Shown: one piece after another, positions 29,149-36,457 of the stretch
How positions within the stretch are numbered: position 1 is the first letter of the stretch
Layout: every line of letters begins with the position of its first letter
Assembly (NCBI RefSeq): GCF_020733705.1
Contig: NZ_JAJFZM010000005.1
Span: forward strand, 1-64,000
DNA: 64,000 nt
From: Nocardia australiensis
Lineage (GTDB): Bacteria; Actinomycetota; Actinomycetes; Mycobacteriales; Mycobacteriaceae
Reading direction: 5' to 3'
The notes under the pieces: generated by a model
Seen by the model: only the letters and a program-made list of their open reading frames with translations
Told to the model about the DNA's origin: nothing
The model's database searches: none
Program-made: the position numbers and the translations under genes

Positions 29149-30366
29149 ATGACCCCGCTGATCACCGTGGTTGGCATCGGCGCCGACGGCTGGGACAGTT
29201 TGTCGGCTGATGCGCGGCAGGCCGTCGCTGGTGCCGAAGTGGTGCTCGGTGGCCACCGCCACCTCGCAATGCTGCCGCCGCTGGACGCACGCCTGGAGCC
29301 GTGGCCGTCGCCGTTGCGGGAACAGCTGCCCGCTCTGCTGCGGCGGTACGACGGCGACCGGATCGTGGCGCTGGCTTCCGGAGACCCGCTGCTGTCCGGC
29401 ATTGCTAGCACGCTGGTGTCGTGGCTGGGCGCCGAACGCGTCGAGGTGCTGCCGGCAGTGTCATCGGTCGCGCTCGCCCGGGCCCGGATGCGTTGGCCGG
29501 CCGAGACGGCCGAAGTCGTCCGCCTCGTCGGCGATGACCTCTCGGTGGTACGTCGCCACCTCGCGCCCGGCCGACGCTTGGTCGTGCTGTCCGCTGACGC
29601 CCATACGCCCGCCGCAGTTGCTGAATTGCTTGACGGCGACGGCTGGGGAACCAGCCGCGTCACCGTGCTGTCCGACCTTGGCAGCGCGGAGGAACAGCGG
29701 CTCGCGTTGCCTGCCCGCGAGTGGCGGGGCCGCAAGGCGCCAGCGCTCAACGTGGTCTGCATCGAGTGTCGGCCCGACCCCGCGACGCCGGTGTTGGCGC
29801 TCGTACCCGGCCTGCCCGACGACGCTTTCGAGCACGACGGCCAGATCACCAAGCGCGACCTGCGTGCCGCAGCGCTGGCCCGGTTGGCGCCCACGGCCGG
29901 CGCGCTGCTGTGGGACGTCGGCGCGGGTGCTGGCTCGGTCGCGATCGAATGGCTGCGCATCGATACGTCGTGCCGCGCGGTTGCGGTCGAGGCCGCCGCC
30001 GACCGCGCGGCCCGGATCAGCCGTAACGCAGAGCGGCTCGGCGTCCCGGGCTTACAGGTCCGGCACGGCCGCGCACCTGAGGCACTAGCCGGGCTGCCGA
30101 CTCCCGATGCGGTTTTCGTCGGGGGCGGAGCCACCGCCCCCGAAGTGCTCGACATCTGCTGGGATGCTCTGCGCGATGGCGGCCGGATGGTTGTGCACGC
30201 AGTGACGCTGGAGACCGAACAACGACTCGTGGAGATGTATCACCGCCACGGCGGCGAGCTGACCCGTCTGTGCGTCGAGCACGCGCAGCCGATCGGCCGG
30301 TTCACCGGGTGGGAGCCTGCCCGCCCGGTCGTGCAGTGGGCTGCGACCAGAAAGGAACACCTATGA
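29149..30366 (+). CDS. cobL: Precorrin-6Y C5,15-methyltransferase (decarboxylating)
   Basis: CobL (405 residues) methylates C5 and C15 of precorrin-6B and decarboxylates the acetate side chain. The N-terminal CbiE-like half (TVVGIGADGWDSLSADARQA, ALASGDPLLSGIAS, VLPAVSSVALARARMRW) and the C-terminal CbiT-like half (ITKRDLRAAALARLAPTAGA, WDVGAGAGSVAIEW for SAM) are both complete. The frame extends upstream to 28948, but ATG 29149 gives the family N terminus. The stop overlaps the cobM ATG. Confidence 0.93.
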   Translation: MTPLITVVGIGADGWDSLSADARQAVAGAEVVLGGHRHLAMLPPLDARLEPWPSPLREQLPALLRRYDGDRIVALASGDPLLSGIASTLVSWLGAERVEVLPAVSSVALARARMRWPAETAEVVRLVGDDLSVVRRHLAPGRRLVVLSADAHTPAAVAELLDGDGWGTSRVTVLSDLGSAEEQRLALPAREWRGRKAPALNVVCIECRPDPATPVLALVPGLPDDAFEHDGQITKRDLRAAALARLAPTAGALLWDVGAGAGSVAIEWLRIDTSCRAVAVEAAADRAARISRNAERLGVPGLQVRHGRAPEALAGLPTPDAVFVGGGATAPEVLDICWDALRDGGRMVVHAVTLETEQRLVEMYHRHGGELTRLCVEHAQPIGRFTGWEPARPVVQWAATRKEHL

Positions 30367-31121
30367 CCGTCCATTTTGTCGGTGCCGGCCCGGGGGCCGC
30401 TGACCTGCTCACGCTGCGCGGCGTGACTTTGCTGCGCGAGTCGCCGGTGTGCGTCTACGCCGGCACCTACATCGACGCCGAGGTGCTTGGTCACTGCGGT
30501 CCGGGCACCCGGATGGTCGATGCCCAACACCTCGACCTCGACGAGATCGTCGCCGAACTCGTGGCCGCGCATGAGCAAGGACTGGACGCCGTACGCCTGT
30601 GCTCTGGGGACCCCTCGGTCTATTCCGCGCTCACCGAGCAGACCCGCCGACTCGACCTGGCCGGGGTGCCGTGGGATGTAACTCCCGGAGTGCCCGCGTA
30701 CGCGGCCGCCGCCGCGCTGCTCGGCACTGAGCTGACCGTGCCCGAACTGGTGCAGTCGGTCGTCCTGACCCGCGCGCACGCCCAGTCCACCAAGATGCCG
30801 GAGACCGAGCAACTCGCCCGGTTCGCCGAGAGCCGAGCGAGTCTGGTGCTGCATCTGGGCATTACCCAGATCCGGCAACTGGTCGACCAGCTTGTCCCGT
30901 CCTACGGTTCCGACTGCCCGGTCGCCGTCGTCGCACACGCCACCCGGCCGCACGAGCTGGTGCTGCGCGGGACGCTGGCCGACATAGCCGACCAAGTTGA
31001 AGCCGAGGGACTACGGCACACGGCGCTGATCATCGTCAGCCGAGCGCTCGGCGTGCGGGGCGGCGTGTCCTGCACCGCCGAGTCGCACCTATACAGCGCC
31101 GAGCGCCAGCGAGCCCGCTGA
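30363..31121 (+). CDS. cobM: Precorrin-4 C11-methyltransferase
   Basis: CobM (252 residues) adds the C11 methyl group of the corrin ring using SAM. Family features: MTVHFVGAGPGAADLLTLRG at the N terminus, CVYAGTYID, LCSGDPSVYSALTEQ, VTPGVPAYAAAAALLG and the TRAHAQSTKMPETEQL segment. ATG overlaps the cobL stop. A strong hairpin follows, shared with the convergent cobIJ. Confidence 0.95.
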   Translation: MTVHFVGAGPGAADLLTLRGVTLLRESPVCVYAGTYIDAEVLGHCGPGTRMVDAQHLDLDEIVAELVAAHEQGLDAVRLCSGDPSVYSALTEQTRRLDLAGVPWDVTPGVPAYAAAAALLGTELTVPELVQSVVLTRAHAQSTKMPETEQLARFAESRASLVLHLGITQIRQLVDQLVPSYGSDCPVAVVAHATRPHELVLRGTLADIADQVEAEGLRHTALIIVSRALGVRGGVSCTAESHLYSAERQRAR

Positions 31122-31149
31122 CATCATGCGTCCCGCTTGATGACACCTC

Positions 31150-31222
31150 CGCCTGACCGGACTCTCCGGAGCTCGCGGTCGTTGTGGCGGCCCCACAGGG
31201 CCGCCACAACGACCGTCAGGCG
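31150..31222. terminator. Bidirectional terminator between cobM and cobIJ
   Basis: A perfect 17-bp stem CGGTCGTTGTGGCGGCC (31176-31192) with its complement at 31199-31215 and a 6-base loop. An outer pair CGCCTGA/TCAGGCG (31150-31156 and 31216-31222) encloses it. The inner stem touches the cobIJ stop codon. It lies exactly between two convergent genes, so it likely ends transcription from both sides. Confidence 0.8.
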
Positions 31223-32733
31223 GGCGACGAACGGCGGGTCCACACACGCCCGGAGGTGCTCACCGATGTGTTCGAGGCCCCGACGATCAGCATGCATCGC
31301 ATGTCGACACGATCCGGATCGAGCCCACCGAGCGTGGTGACCTCGAGCGACTCGCTCGGGCGCCCGACGTCGCGGCCGACCACCACGACGGTATCCGCCG
31401 GCCGATAGTCCAGGAGCAGCCGCTTGGCCTCGGCAACCTGCGTGGTGCGCGACCGCGACGCGGGGTTGTAGACGGCCAACACGAGGTCGGCCTGCGCGAC
31501 CGCGGTGAGGCGTCGGGCAATCAACTCCTGCGGTTTGAGCCGGTCCGACAAGCTGATCACCGCGAAGTCGCCACCGAGCGGGGCACCGGCCCGCGCCGCG
31601 ACCGCCTGCACAGCGGTCATCCCGGGCAGCACCCGCACCGGCACGTCGGCATAACGCTCGTCGTCGGCGGCCTCGAACACTGCGGCCGCCATCCCGAAGA
31701 CCCCCGCGTCGCCGCCGGAGACCACGGCAACCCGCTCCCCGGCGAGGGCCAGCTCGAGTGCGTGTCGCGCGCGGTCGAGCTCGACTGTGTTGCCGCTCGC
31801 ATGGCGACGCAGACCTGCACGTTGCGGCACGCGGTCGACGTACGGTGCGTACCCCACTATGTGGTCGACTTCCGCGAGCGCCAACCGAACCTCGGGCGTG
31901 GTCCATTCGTCGCCTGCGGGGCCGAGTCCGACGACGAGCAGTTCGCCGGAAGTGACCGCCGGTCCGGCCGGCGTCGGCCGCGGTTTGTCGTAGCGCGCCG
32001 CGTCACCGGCGGTGTCCCCGGGCACGAGCACGATCGACATGTAGGGCACGGTGTCGGGGGCGACATCCTTGGCAGGCAGCACCCGCTGGTCGGCCGATGA
32101 CGCGCGCTCGACGTAAACTGCGTCCCCGAGCCGGCCGGCCGCGGCCAGTGCTGAACGCACCCGCCCGAAGGTGCGGCCCAGCTTTATGATCACCGCGCCG
32201 TGACAGTCGGCGAGCCGACGGGCCAGCTCGGGCTCCGGTAGCGTGCCGGGCAGCACGGAGAGGATGTCCGTCTGCCGCACCAGCGGCGTCGGGACAGCCG
32301 CCGACGCAGCTCCGATGGAGCTCACCCCGGGCACAACCTCGGTCGGGAACCGGTGCGCGAGCCGGTCGTGCATGTACATGTAGGAGCCGTAGAAGAGTGG
32401 ATCACCCTCGGCGAGCACAACGACCGTACGACCCTGCTCCAAGTGCGCGACAAGCCGGTTGGCCGATTCCTCGTAGAAGTCCGCCATCGCCCCGGCATAG
32501 CCGCCGGGGTGGTCCGTTGTGCCGGTGGTGACCGGATAGACCAGCGGCTCCTCGATGGCCGTGGCAGGGATCAGGCCGGTGGCGATCGTCCGCGCGACGG
32601 ATCGGCTGTGGGGGCCGCAGTGGTAAGCGACGACGTCGGCCTGGCCGATCAGCCGAGCGGCTTTCAGCGTGATCAGCTCGGGGTCGCCCGGGCCGACGCC
32701 GACGCCATAAAGTCGACCGGTGTGCGTGGTCAT
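31216..32733 (-). CDS. cobIJ: Fused precorrin-2 C20- / precorrin-3B C17-methyltransferase
   Basis: A 505-residue fusion. The CobI half (residues about 1-240) starts GRLYGVGVGPGDPELITLKA and contains LAEGDPLFYGSYMYM and VPGVSSI. The CobJ half (about 258-505) starts GELLVVGLGPAGDEWTTPEV and contains SGGDAGVFGMAAAVFE, VLPGMTAVQAVAAR and LAVYNPASRSR. Both SAM-binding cores are intact. The fusion is standard in mycobacteria and nocardiae. ATG 32733 overlaps the cobH stop; the open frame beyond it is an antisense artefact over cobH. Confidence 0.94.
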   Translation of the reverse strand: MTTHTGRLYGVGVGPGDPELITLKAARLIGQADVVAYHCGPHSRSVARTIATGLIPATAIEEPLVYPVTTGTTDHPGGYAGAMADFYEESANRLVAHLEQGRTVVVLAEGDPLFYGSYMYMHDRLAHRFPTEVVPGVSSIGAASAAVPTPLVRQTDILSVLPGTLPEPELARRLADCHGAVIIKLGRTFGRVRSALAAAGRLGDAVYVERASSADQRVLPAKDVAPDTVPYMSIVLVPGDTAGDAARYDKPRPTPAGPAVTSGELLVVGLGPAGDEWTTPEVRLALAEVDHIVGYAPYVDRVPQRAGLRRHASGNTVELDRARHALELALAGERVAVVSGGDAGVFGMAAAVFEAADDERYADVPVRVLPGMTAVQAVAARAGAPLGGDFAVISLSDRLKPQELIARRLTAVAQADLVLAVYNPASRSRTTQVAEAKRLLLDYRPADTVVVVGRDVGRPSESLEVTTLGGLDPDRVDMRCMLIVGASNTSVSTSGRVWTRRSSPA

Positions 32734-33404
32734 TCGGCCTCCTGGGCGAGAGCATTGAGTGCGGCGGCCGCGAGCGCGCTTCCGCCCCGGCGGCCGCGGA
32801 CGATGAGGTGCGGGATGTTGGCGGGGTGCTCGAGCAGCGCTTCCTTGGACTCGACCGCGCCGACGAAGCCCACTGGACAGCCGACAATGGCGGCCGGGCG
32901 TGCAGCGCCGGCATCGAGCAGCTCGAGCAGATGGAAGAGTGCTGTCGGAGCGTTGCCGATCGCGACCACGGCGCCTTCGAGGCGGTCGGCCCAGAGCGAT
33001 ACCGCCGCCGCCGATCGGGTGGTGCCCCACGCGGCGGCAAGGCCCGGCACGCGTTTGTCGCGCAGCAGACAGAGCACTTCGTTGTCTGCGGGCAGCCGTG
33101 CGCGGGTGATGCCGGAGGCGACCATGTGTGCGTCGGTAAAGATCGGCGCTCCGGCGCTGAGCGCGGCTCGGGCCGCGCCGACCAGGCCGGGATGGACGAC
33201 GAGGTCCCGGGAGAGGTCGGTTTGCCCGCACGCGTGGATCATGCGTACGGCGACCTTCTCCGCGTCGGCCGGAACTGCGGAGAGGTCGCTCTCGCGCCGG
33301 ATGGTCGCGAACGAATCGATGTAGATCGCGGCTCCGTCGGTCGTATAGGGGTAGCGGCGAGCTGGCGGCGAAATCATCCTTGGCTGCTCCGTCGTGTCAA
33401 GCAT
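32730..33404 (-). CDS. cobH: Precorrin-8X methylmutase
   Basis: CobH (224 residues) moves the C11 methyl group to C12, giving hydrogenobyrinate. Signatures are SFATIRRESDL, the catalytic-type His in AVRMIHACG (about residue 57), HPGLVGAARAAL, IFTDAHMVASGI and IVGCPVGFVGAVESKEAL. ATG 33404 is used; it lies inside the 3' end of the cobG remnant. Unlike cobG, no lesion is visible, and downstream cobIJ is coupled by overlap. Confidence 0.93.
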   Translation of the reverse strand: MLDTTEQPRMISPPARRYPYTTDGAAIYIDSFATIRRESDLSAVPADAEKVAVRMIHACGQTDLSRDLVVHPGLVGAARAALSAGAPIFTDAHMVASGITRARLPADNEVLCLLRDKRVPGLAAAWGTTRSAAAVSLWADRLEGAVVAIGNAPTALFHLLELLDAGAARPAAIVGCPVGFVGAVESKEALLEHPANIPHLIVRGRRGGSALAAAALNALAQEAE

Positions 33405-33968
33405 CGGTGGACCTCCAGGTCGGGGAGAGGCAGGCCGCGCCATGGCGTCACCATGACTTCAGCGGCCGACTGGGCGATGATGTCGTCGGCCAGGCTGGCG
33501 TCGAGGTCGCTGCGGTCATCGAGCACGAAGACGAAACGTGCCGGCAGCGCCACGAGGGCCGGGTCGGCGCAGAACAGCGCATCGAGCAGGCTGCGGTAGG
33601 GCGCAAGGTCGGCTCGACCGCCGATTCGTCCGATCAACGGCGAGACCATGATGTTGCGGATCCGCTCGGGGGTGGCAGATGGCAGCAGGCCGAGTTCGGC
33701 GATCTCGGCTGTCTGTGCAGCCGCCTCGGGGCGCACGGTTCGCCGCTGAACGGTGGCGCGGACAATGAGGTGCCGGGACCCGTCGCCGTACTCCCGTGCG
33801 AGCCCGGACAGCGCGCAGCTGCTCGCGGGCCAGTCGGTCACCGACCAGGCGGATGCGTAGCAACGCGCCGTCATCGGCCTGCCACGGCCGGGGTATACCT
33901 CGGCAGCGGTTGGGTCGGGTGCGGGGAAGGGGGCGGATTCGGGGGGAAATCGGCGTCGGCCGAGACAT
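33374..33968 (-). pseudogene. Precorrin-3B synthase (CobG) remnant
   Basis: ATG 33968 opens the first frame, which reads DDGALLRIRLVGDRLAREQL then RAVRA, the CobG N-terminal repeat. Near 33810 the frame must shift to continue with GLAREYGDGSRHLIVRATVQ and LLPSATPERIRNIMVSPL. After VFVLDDRSDLDASLADDI the sequence jumps to AAEVMVTPWRGLPLPDLE, which in intact CobG lies near the C terminus. A frameshift plus an internal deletion remove the siroheme and 4Fe-4S cysteine region. CobG performs the oxygen-dependent ring contraction preparation, so the aerobic pathway is broken here. Confidence 0.82.
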
Positions 33969-34013
33969 CGTGCTCCTTGGTGGAGTTCGCGCTCCACGTT
34001 GCTGTGCAGGAAC

Positions 34014-34111
34014 GTGCCGCGGTCAGTGTCTGGCTACTGGTCGAGCATGGGATCGACCAGTCACAGTGGCGGAACCGCCCCGGATTTGCACCGGGTTCCT
34101 GGGGCCGCGGC
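34014..34111 (-). ncRNA. Cobalamin riboswitch 3 (compact form)
   Basis: Minus strand: GCCGCGG (P1 5' strand), AGGAACCCGGTGCAAATCC, GGGGCGGTTCCGCCACTGTGA, a variable GACTGGTCGA...TCGACCAGT hairpin, and the 3' box AGCCAGACACTGACCGCGGC whose CCGCGGC closes P1. This is the short B12 riboswitch type. The first downstream gene is the broken cobG, then cobH and cobIJ, so the two intact genes would still be regulated by it. Confidence 0.9.
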
Positions 34112-34155
34112 GTGGCGCAGCTTACTTCACTCGCCCCGGCCATGGCTAGGGGTGC

Positions 34156-34266
34156 CCGTCGTGGGTACGGTTGCGCAACCCGTTGTGGGGCAAGAACTCC
34201 GGTAAGAATCTGGGGCGGTTCCGCCACAGTGAGGGCCCGAAGGCCCGAGCCAGACACTGCCGACGG
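34156..34266 (+). ncRNA. Cobalamin riboswitch 4, orphan
   Basis: Plus strand, back to back with riboswitch 3: CCGTCG (P1 5' strand), the GGTTGCGCAACC hairpin (34169-34180), AAGAACTCCGGTAAGAATC, TGGGGCGGTTCCGCCACAGTG, a GGGCCC-GAA-GGCCC-type hairpin, then AGCCAGACACTGCC and CGACGG, which closes P1. It shares the CGGTTCCGCCACWGTGA core with riboswitch 3. No gene starts on this strand before the convergent thiolase, so its target (cobN in comparable loci) has been lost. Confidence 0.85.
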
Positions 34267-34294
34267 TGGTAGCCGTATCCCGCGACGCGGAGCT

Positions 34295-34345
34295 GTCAGT
34301 GTGCCTCACGGCAGCACACTGACAGTGCTGCTGTGAGGCACTGAC
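34295..34345. terminator. Long hairpin between orphan riboswitch and thiolase
   Basis: A stem of 16-20 bp: GTGCCTCAC-G-GCAGCAC (34301-34317) pairs with GTGCTGC-T-GTGAGGCAC (34325-34341), loop ACTGACA, and an outer GTCAG/CTGAC pair with a small bulge. It lies 80 bases past the thiolase stop (minus strand) and 29 bases past riboswitch 4 (plus strand). It can serve as terminator in both directions. Confidence 0.65.
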
Positions 34346-34424
34346 GCTGTCCCCGTGCGCGCACTGGCCTGTTCACTGTGCGCAGACCAGCACCTGGATC
34401 CGCGGGTCAGCAGTCCAAGATCGG

Positions 34425-35603
34425 TCAGATACGCCGGAACAGCGCCGCGAGCGCCTGGCCGCCGCCGATACACATCGTGACAATCCCGGTCTCCAGGTCA
34501 CGGCGGACCAAGTCCTGGGCGAGCCGGAGGCTGAGGATCGCTCCCGTCGCGCCGACCGGATGTCCCAAGGCGATGGCGCCACCGTATGGGTTGACTTTGT
34601 CCGGGTCGAGCCCGGTGTCGCGGATCACCGCGACCGCTTGCGAGGCGAACGCCTCGTTCAGCTCGACTACGTCGATGTCGGCGGGTCCGAGACCTGTCTT
34701 CTCGAAGAGGCTGTTCAGTGCGAGTACCGGCGCGTAGCCCATCAGCTCCGGCTCCATAGCCCCGGTTGCCACTGCTTCCAAGCGAGCAAGCGGGCTCAGG
34801 CCTCGCTCCGCGGCCGCCGCTTCGGTCGCAAGCACCACGGCCGCGGCACCGTCATTGATCCCGGAGGAATTGCCCGCGGTCACGGTTCCGTCGGAGATGA
34901 AGGCCGACCGCAAGCGAGCGAGGTCCTCCAGCGTGGTCGTCGGCTTCGGATGCTCGTCCGTGTGCACCGTCATGGGCTTCCGGCCTGGTGTCTGGACCGG
35001 GACGATCTCCTCGGCAAACACTGCCGCGGCCTTCGGGCTGGCCGCGCGCTGCTGCGACTCCAACGCGAACTCGTCCTGCTGCTGACGTGAGACCTGATAC
35101 TTGGCAGCAACGTTCTCCGCAGTCACACCCATGTGCACCCCGGTAAAAGGATCGGTGAGCATCATCACCGTTCCGTCGGCGAGCGATCGGTCGCCCAATC
35201 GATACCCATTGCGAGCGCCGAAGTCGTAGAACGGCATACGGCTCATCGACTCGTCACCGCCGGCGAGGGTGATGTCGAGGTCGTTCCAGCGCATCTCCAT
35301 GGCCGCCGACCAGATGGCCTGCAGCCCTGAACCGCACAACCGATTTACCGTGTAGGCCGGCGTCGAGATGGGCAACCCGGCTGCAAGCGCGACTCGCCGG
35401 GCGTTGTAGGCGTCCGGACCGACCTGACCGATGCAGCCCATCACCACTTCCTGAACCTCGTCGGAGTCGACACCTGCACGTGAAAGCGCCGCGCGGGCCG
35501 CGATCGCGCCGAGCTCATGGGCATCGACGTCCTTCAGGGCGCCACCGAAGCTTCCGATCGGGGTGCGTGCTCCGCCAACGATGACGATCTTAGATTTCTC
35601 CAT
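34425..35603 (-). CDS. Acetyl-CoA acetyltransferase-type thiolase
   Basis: A 392-residue thiolase with a full catalytic set: nucleophilic Cys90 in NRLCGSGLQ, NEAFA, the His of GGAIALGHPVGATG, and the second Cys in TMCIGGGQALA. It would cleave a 3-oxoacyl-CoA or condense two acetyl-CoA. It sits at the edge of the acyl-CoA mutase locus, divergent from an MFS gene about 850 bases away. ATG 35603 has no ribosome site; a TAACAT -10 ends six bases before it, so a leaderless mRNA is probable. Confidence 0.92.
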   Translation of the reverse strand: MEKSKIVIVGGARTPIGSFGGALKDVDAHELGAIAARAALSRAGVDSDEVQEVVMGCIGQVGPDAYNARRVALAAGLPISTPAYTVNRLCGSGLQAIWSAAMEMRWNDLDITLAGGDESMSRMPFYDFGARNGYRLGDRSLADGTVMMLTDPFTGVHMGVTAENVAAKYQVSRQQQDEFALESQQRAASPKAAAVFAEEIVPVQTPGRKPMTVHTDEHPKPTTTLEDLARLRSAFISDGTVTAGNSSGINDGAAAVVLATEAAAAERGLSPLARLEAVATGAMEPELMGYAPVLALNSLFEKTGLGPADIDVVELNEAFASQAVAVIRDTGLDPDKVNPYGGAIALGHPVGATGAILSLRLAQDLVRRDLETGIVTMCIGGGQALAALFRRI

Positions 35604-35609
35604 GAGCAG

Positions 35610-35640
35610 ATGTTAGGATGTCCATTAGTTGGATGTCCAT
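35610..35640 (-). promoter_or_regulatory. Leaderless thiolase promoter with direct-repeat operator
   Basis: On the minus strand TGGACATCC occurs twice, separated by AACTAA, and the second copy runs directly into TAACAT (35610-35615), a TANNNT -10. Six bases (CTGCTC) then lead to the ATG. The repeats cover the region just upstream of the -10, a position suited to a repressor or activator. The TetR gene of the same locus (41709) is one candidate binder (inference). Confidence 0.55.
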
Positions 35641-36457
35641 GAATTGCGTTCACCAGGCTCGAATGACCGGGGGAGTCGTTGCCGAGCTGGTGCTGACGAC
35701 CATCGATCGCGACTACTGGTTCTGATCGCGAACCTGGGCGGCGCTTGATCCCAATCCGGGCGCCGCTGTTGGGTTTGTTGGTGGCACGATGTCCGTTTCC
35801 GCTCTCGATTCACCAGATGGATTGGGAGGCGGGTTCTCCCGGCTGGCTCTGCTGGCACGTTGCCATGGCAGCCCAAAATGCATCTCGGGAAAGCGTGGGA
35901 AACCGGAACGCTGCGCTGGACGGCCGTCAGCCAGCTCTTCGCCCGAAAAGCCTGCGCCGCTTCGATATTCGTCTCACCGACTGCGTTGACGTCCCGGCCT
36001 CGGTGCTGGGTGATCGGTATCCCGTCACGGCAGCCGGCAGCGTTCCGGTTCGGGGCTCCGACTCGTGCAACCGGATGCGTCACCCCACCGATGAACGACA
36101 CCTCGGTAAGTAGGTGCATCCGCGATTGATCAACGTCGATCCGCCGACAGTGGCGACGCCTTACGCAGGGCAGCCTCGATGTGCTCCGATTTCAACATCC
36201 TCTGTTTATCAGAGGTCGTTTCTGCTAGAAAGAGAAGCTGTGGCGATTGTGACCTGCATCTCCACAGGTGGCTGGGCTTTCACGCCTAGGTCGGAGCGCA
36301 TCCGCGAAGGGAGCCCCGTGAGTGCACGTGCGCTGGTCGTCTGCGGCATCGCGATGCATCGGGCGAATCGCGATCTTCATACGCGATTCAGTAGCGCGAG
36401 ACCTACAGCTACGTGCAACCGCGAGTCGCATTTGCCGCTCATCGAAGGAGTGACTGA
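35641..36457. other. Intergenic stretch before the MFS gene, no recognised gene
   Basis: About 820 bases. An open frame on the minus strand (35625-36119) begins HLLTEVSFIGGVTHPVARVG, but I cannot match it to a family, and it covers the thiolase promoter. A short hairpin CCTCTG-TTTAT-CAGAGG lies at 36199-36215. The lower GC of 36190-36260 suggests a promoter area for the MFS gene. Nothing else is supportable. Confidence 0.3.

Noticed and set aside
31216..33231. A single 671-residue protein covering cobIJ and part of cobH
   Set aside because: The extra N-terminal part is antisense-like sequence in another frame over cobH; the true cobIJ start is ATG 32733.
35625..36119. Minus-strand frame upstream of the thiolase as a gene
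   Set aside because: No family match, and it overlaps the compact thiolase promoter with its direct repeats.
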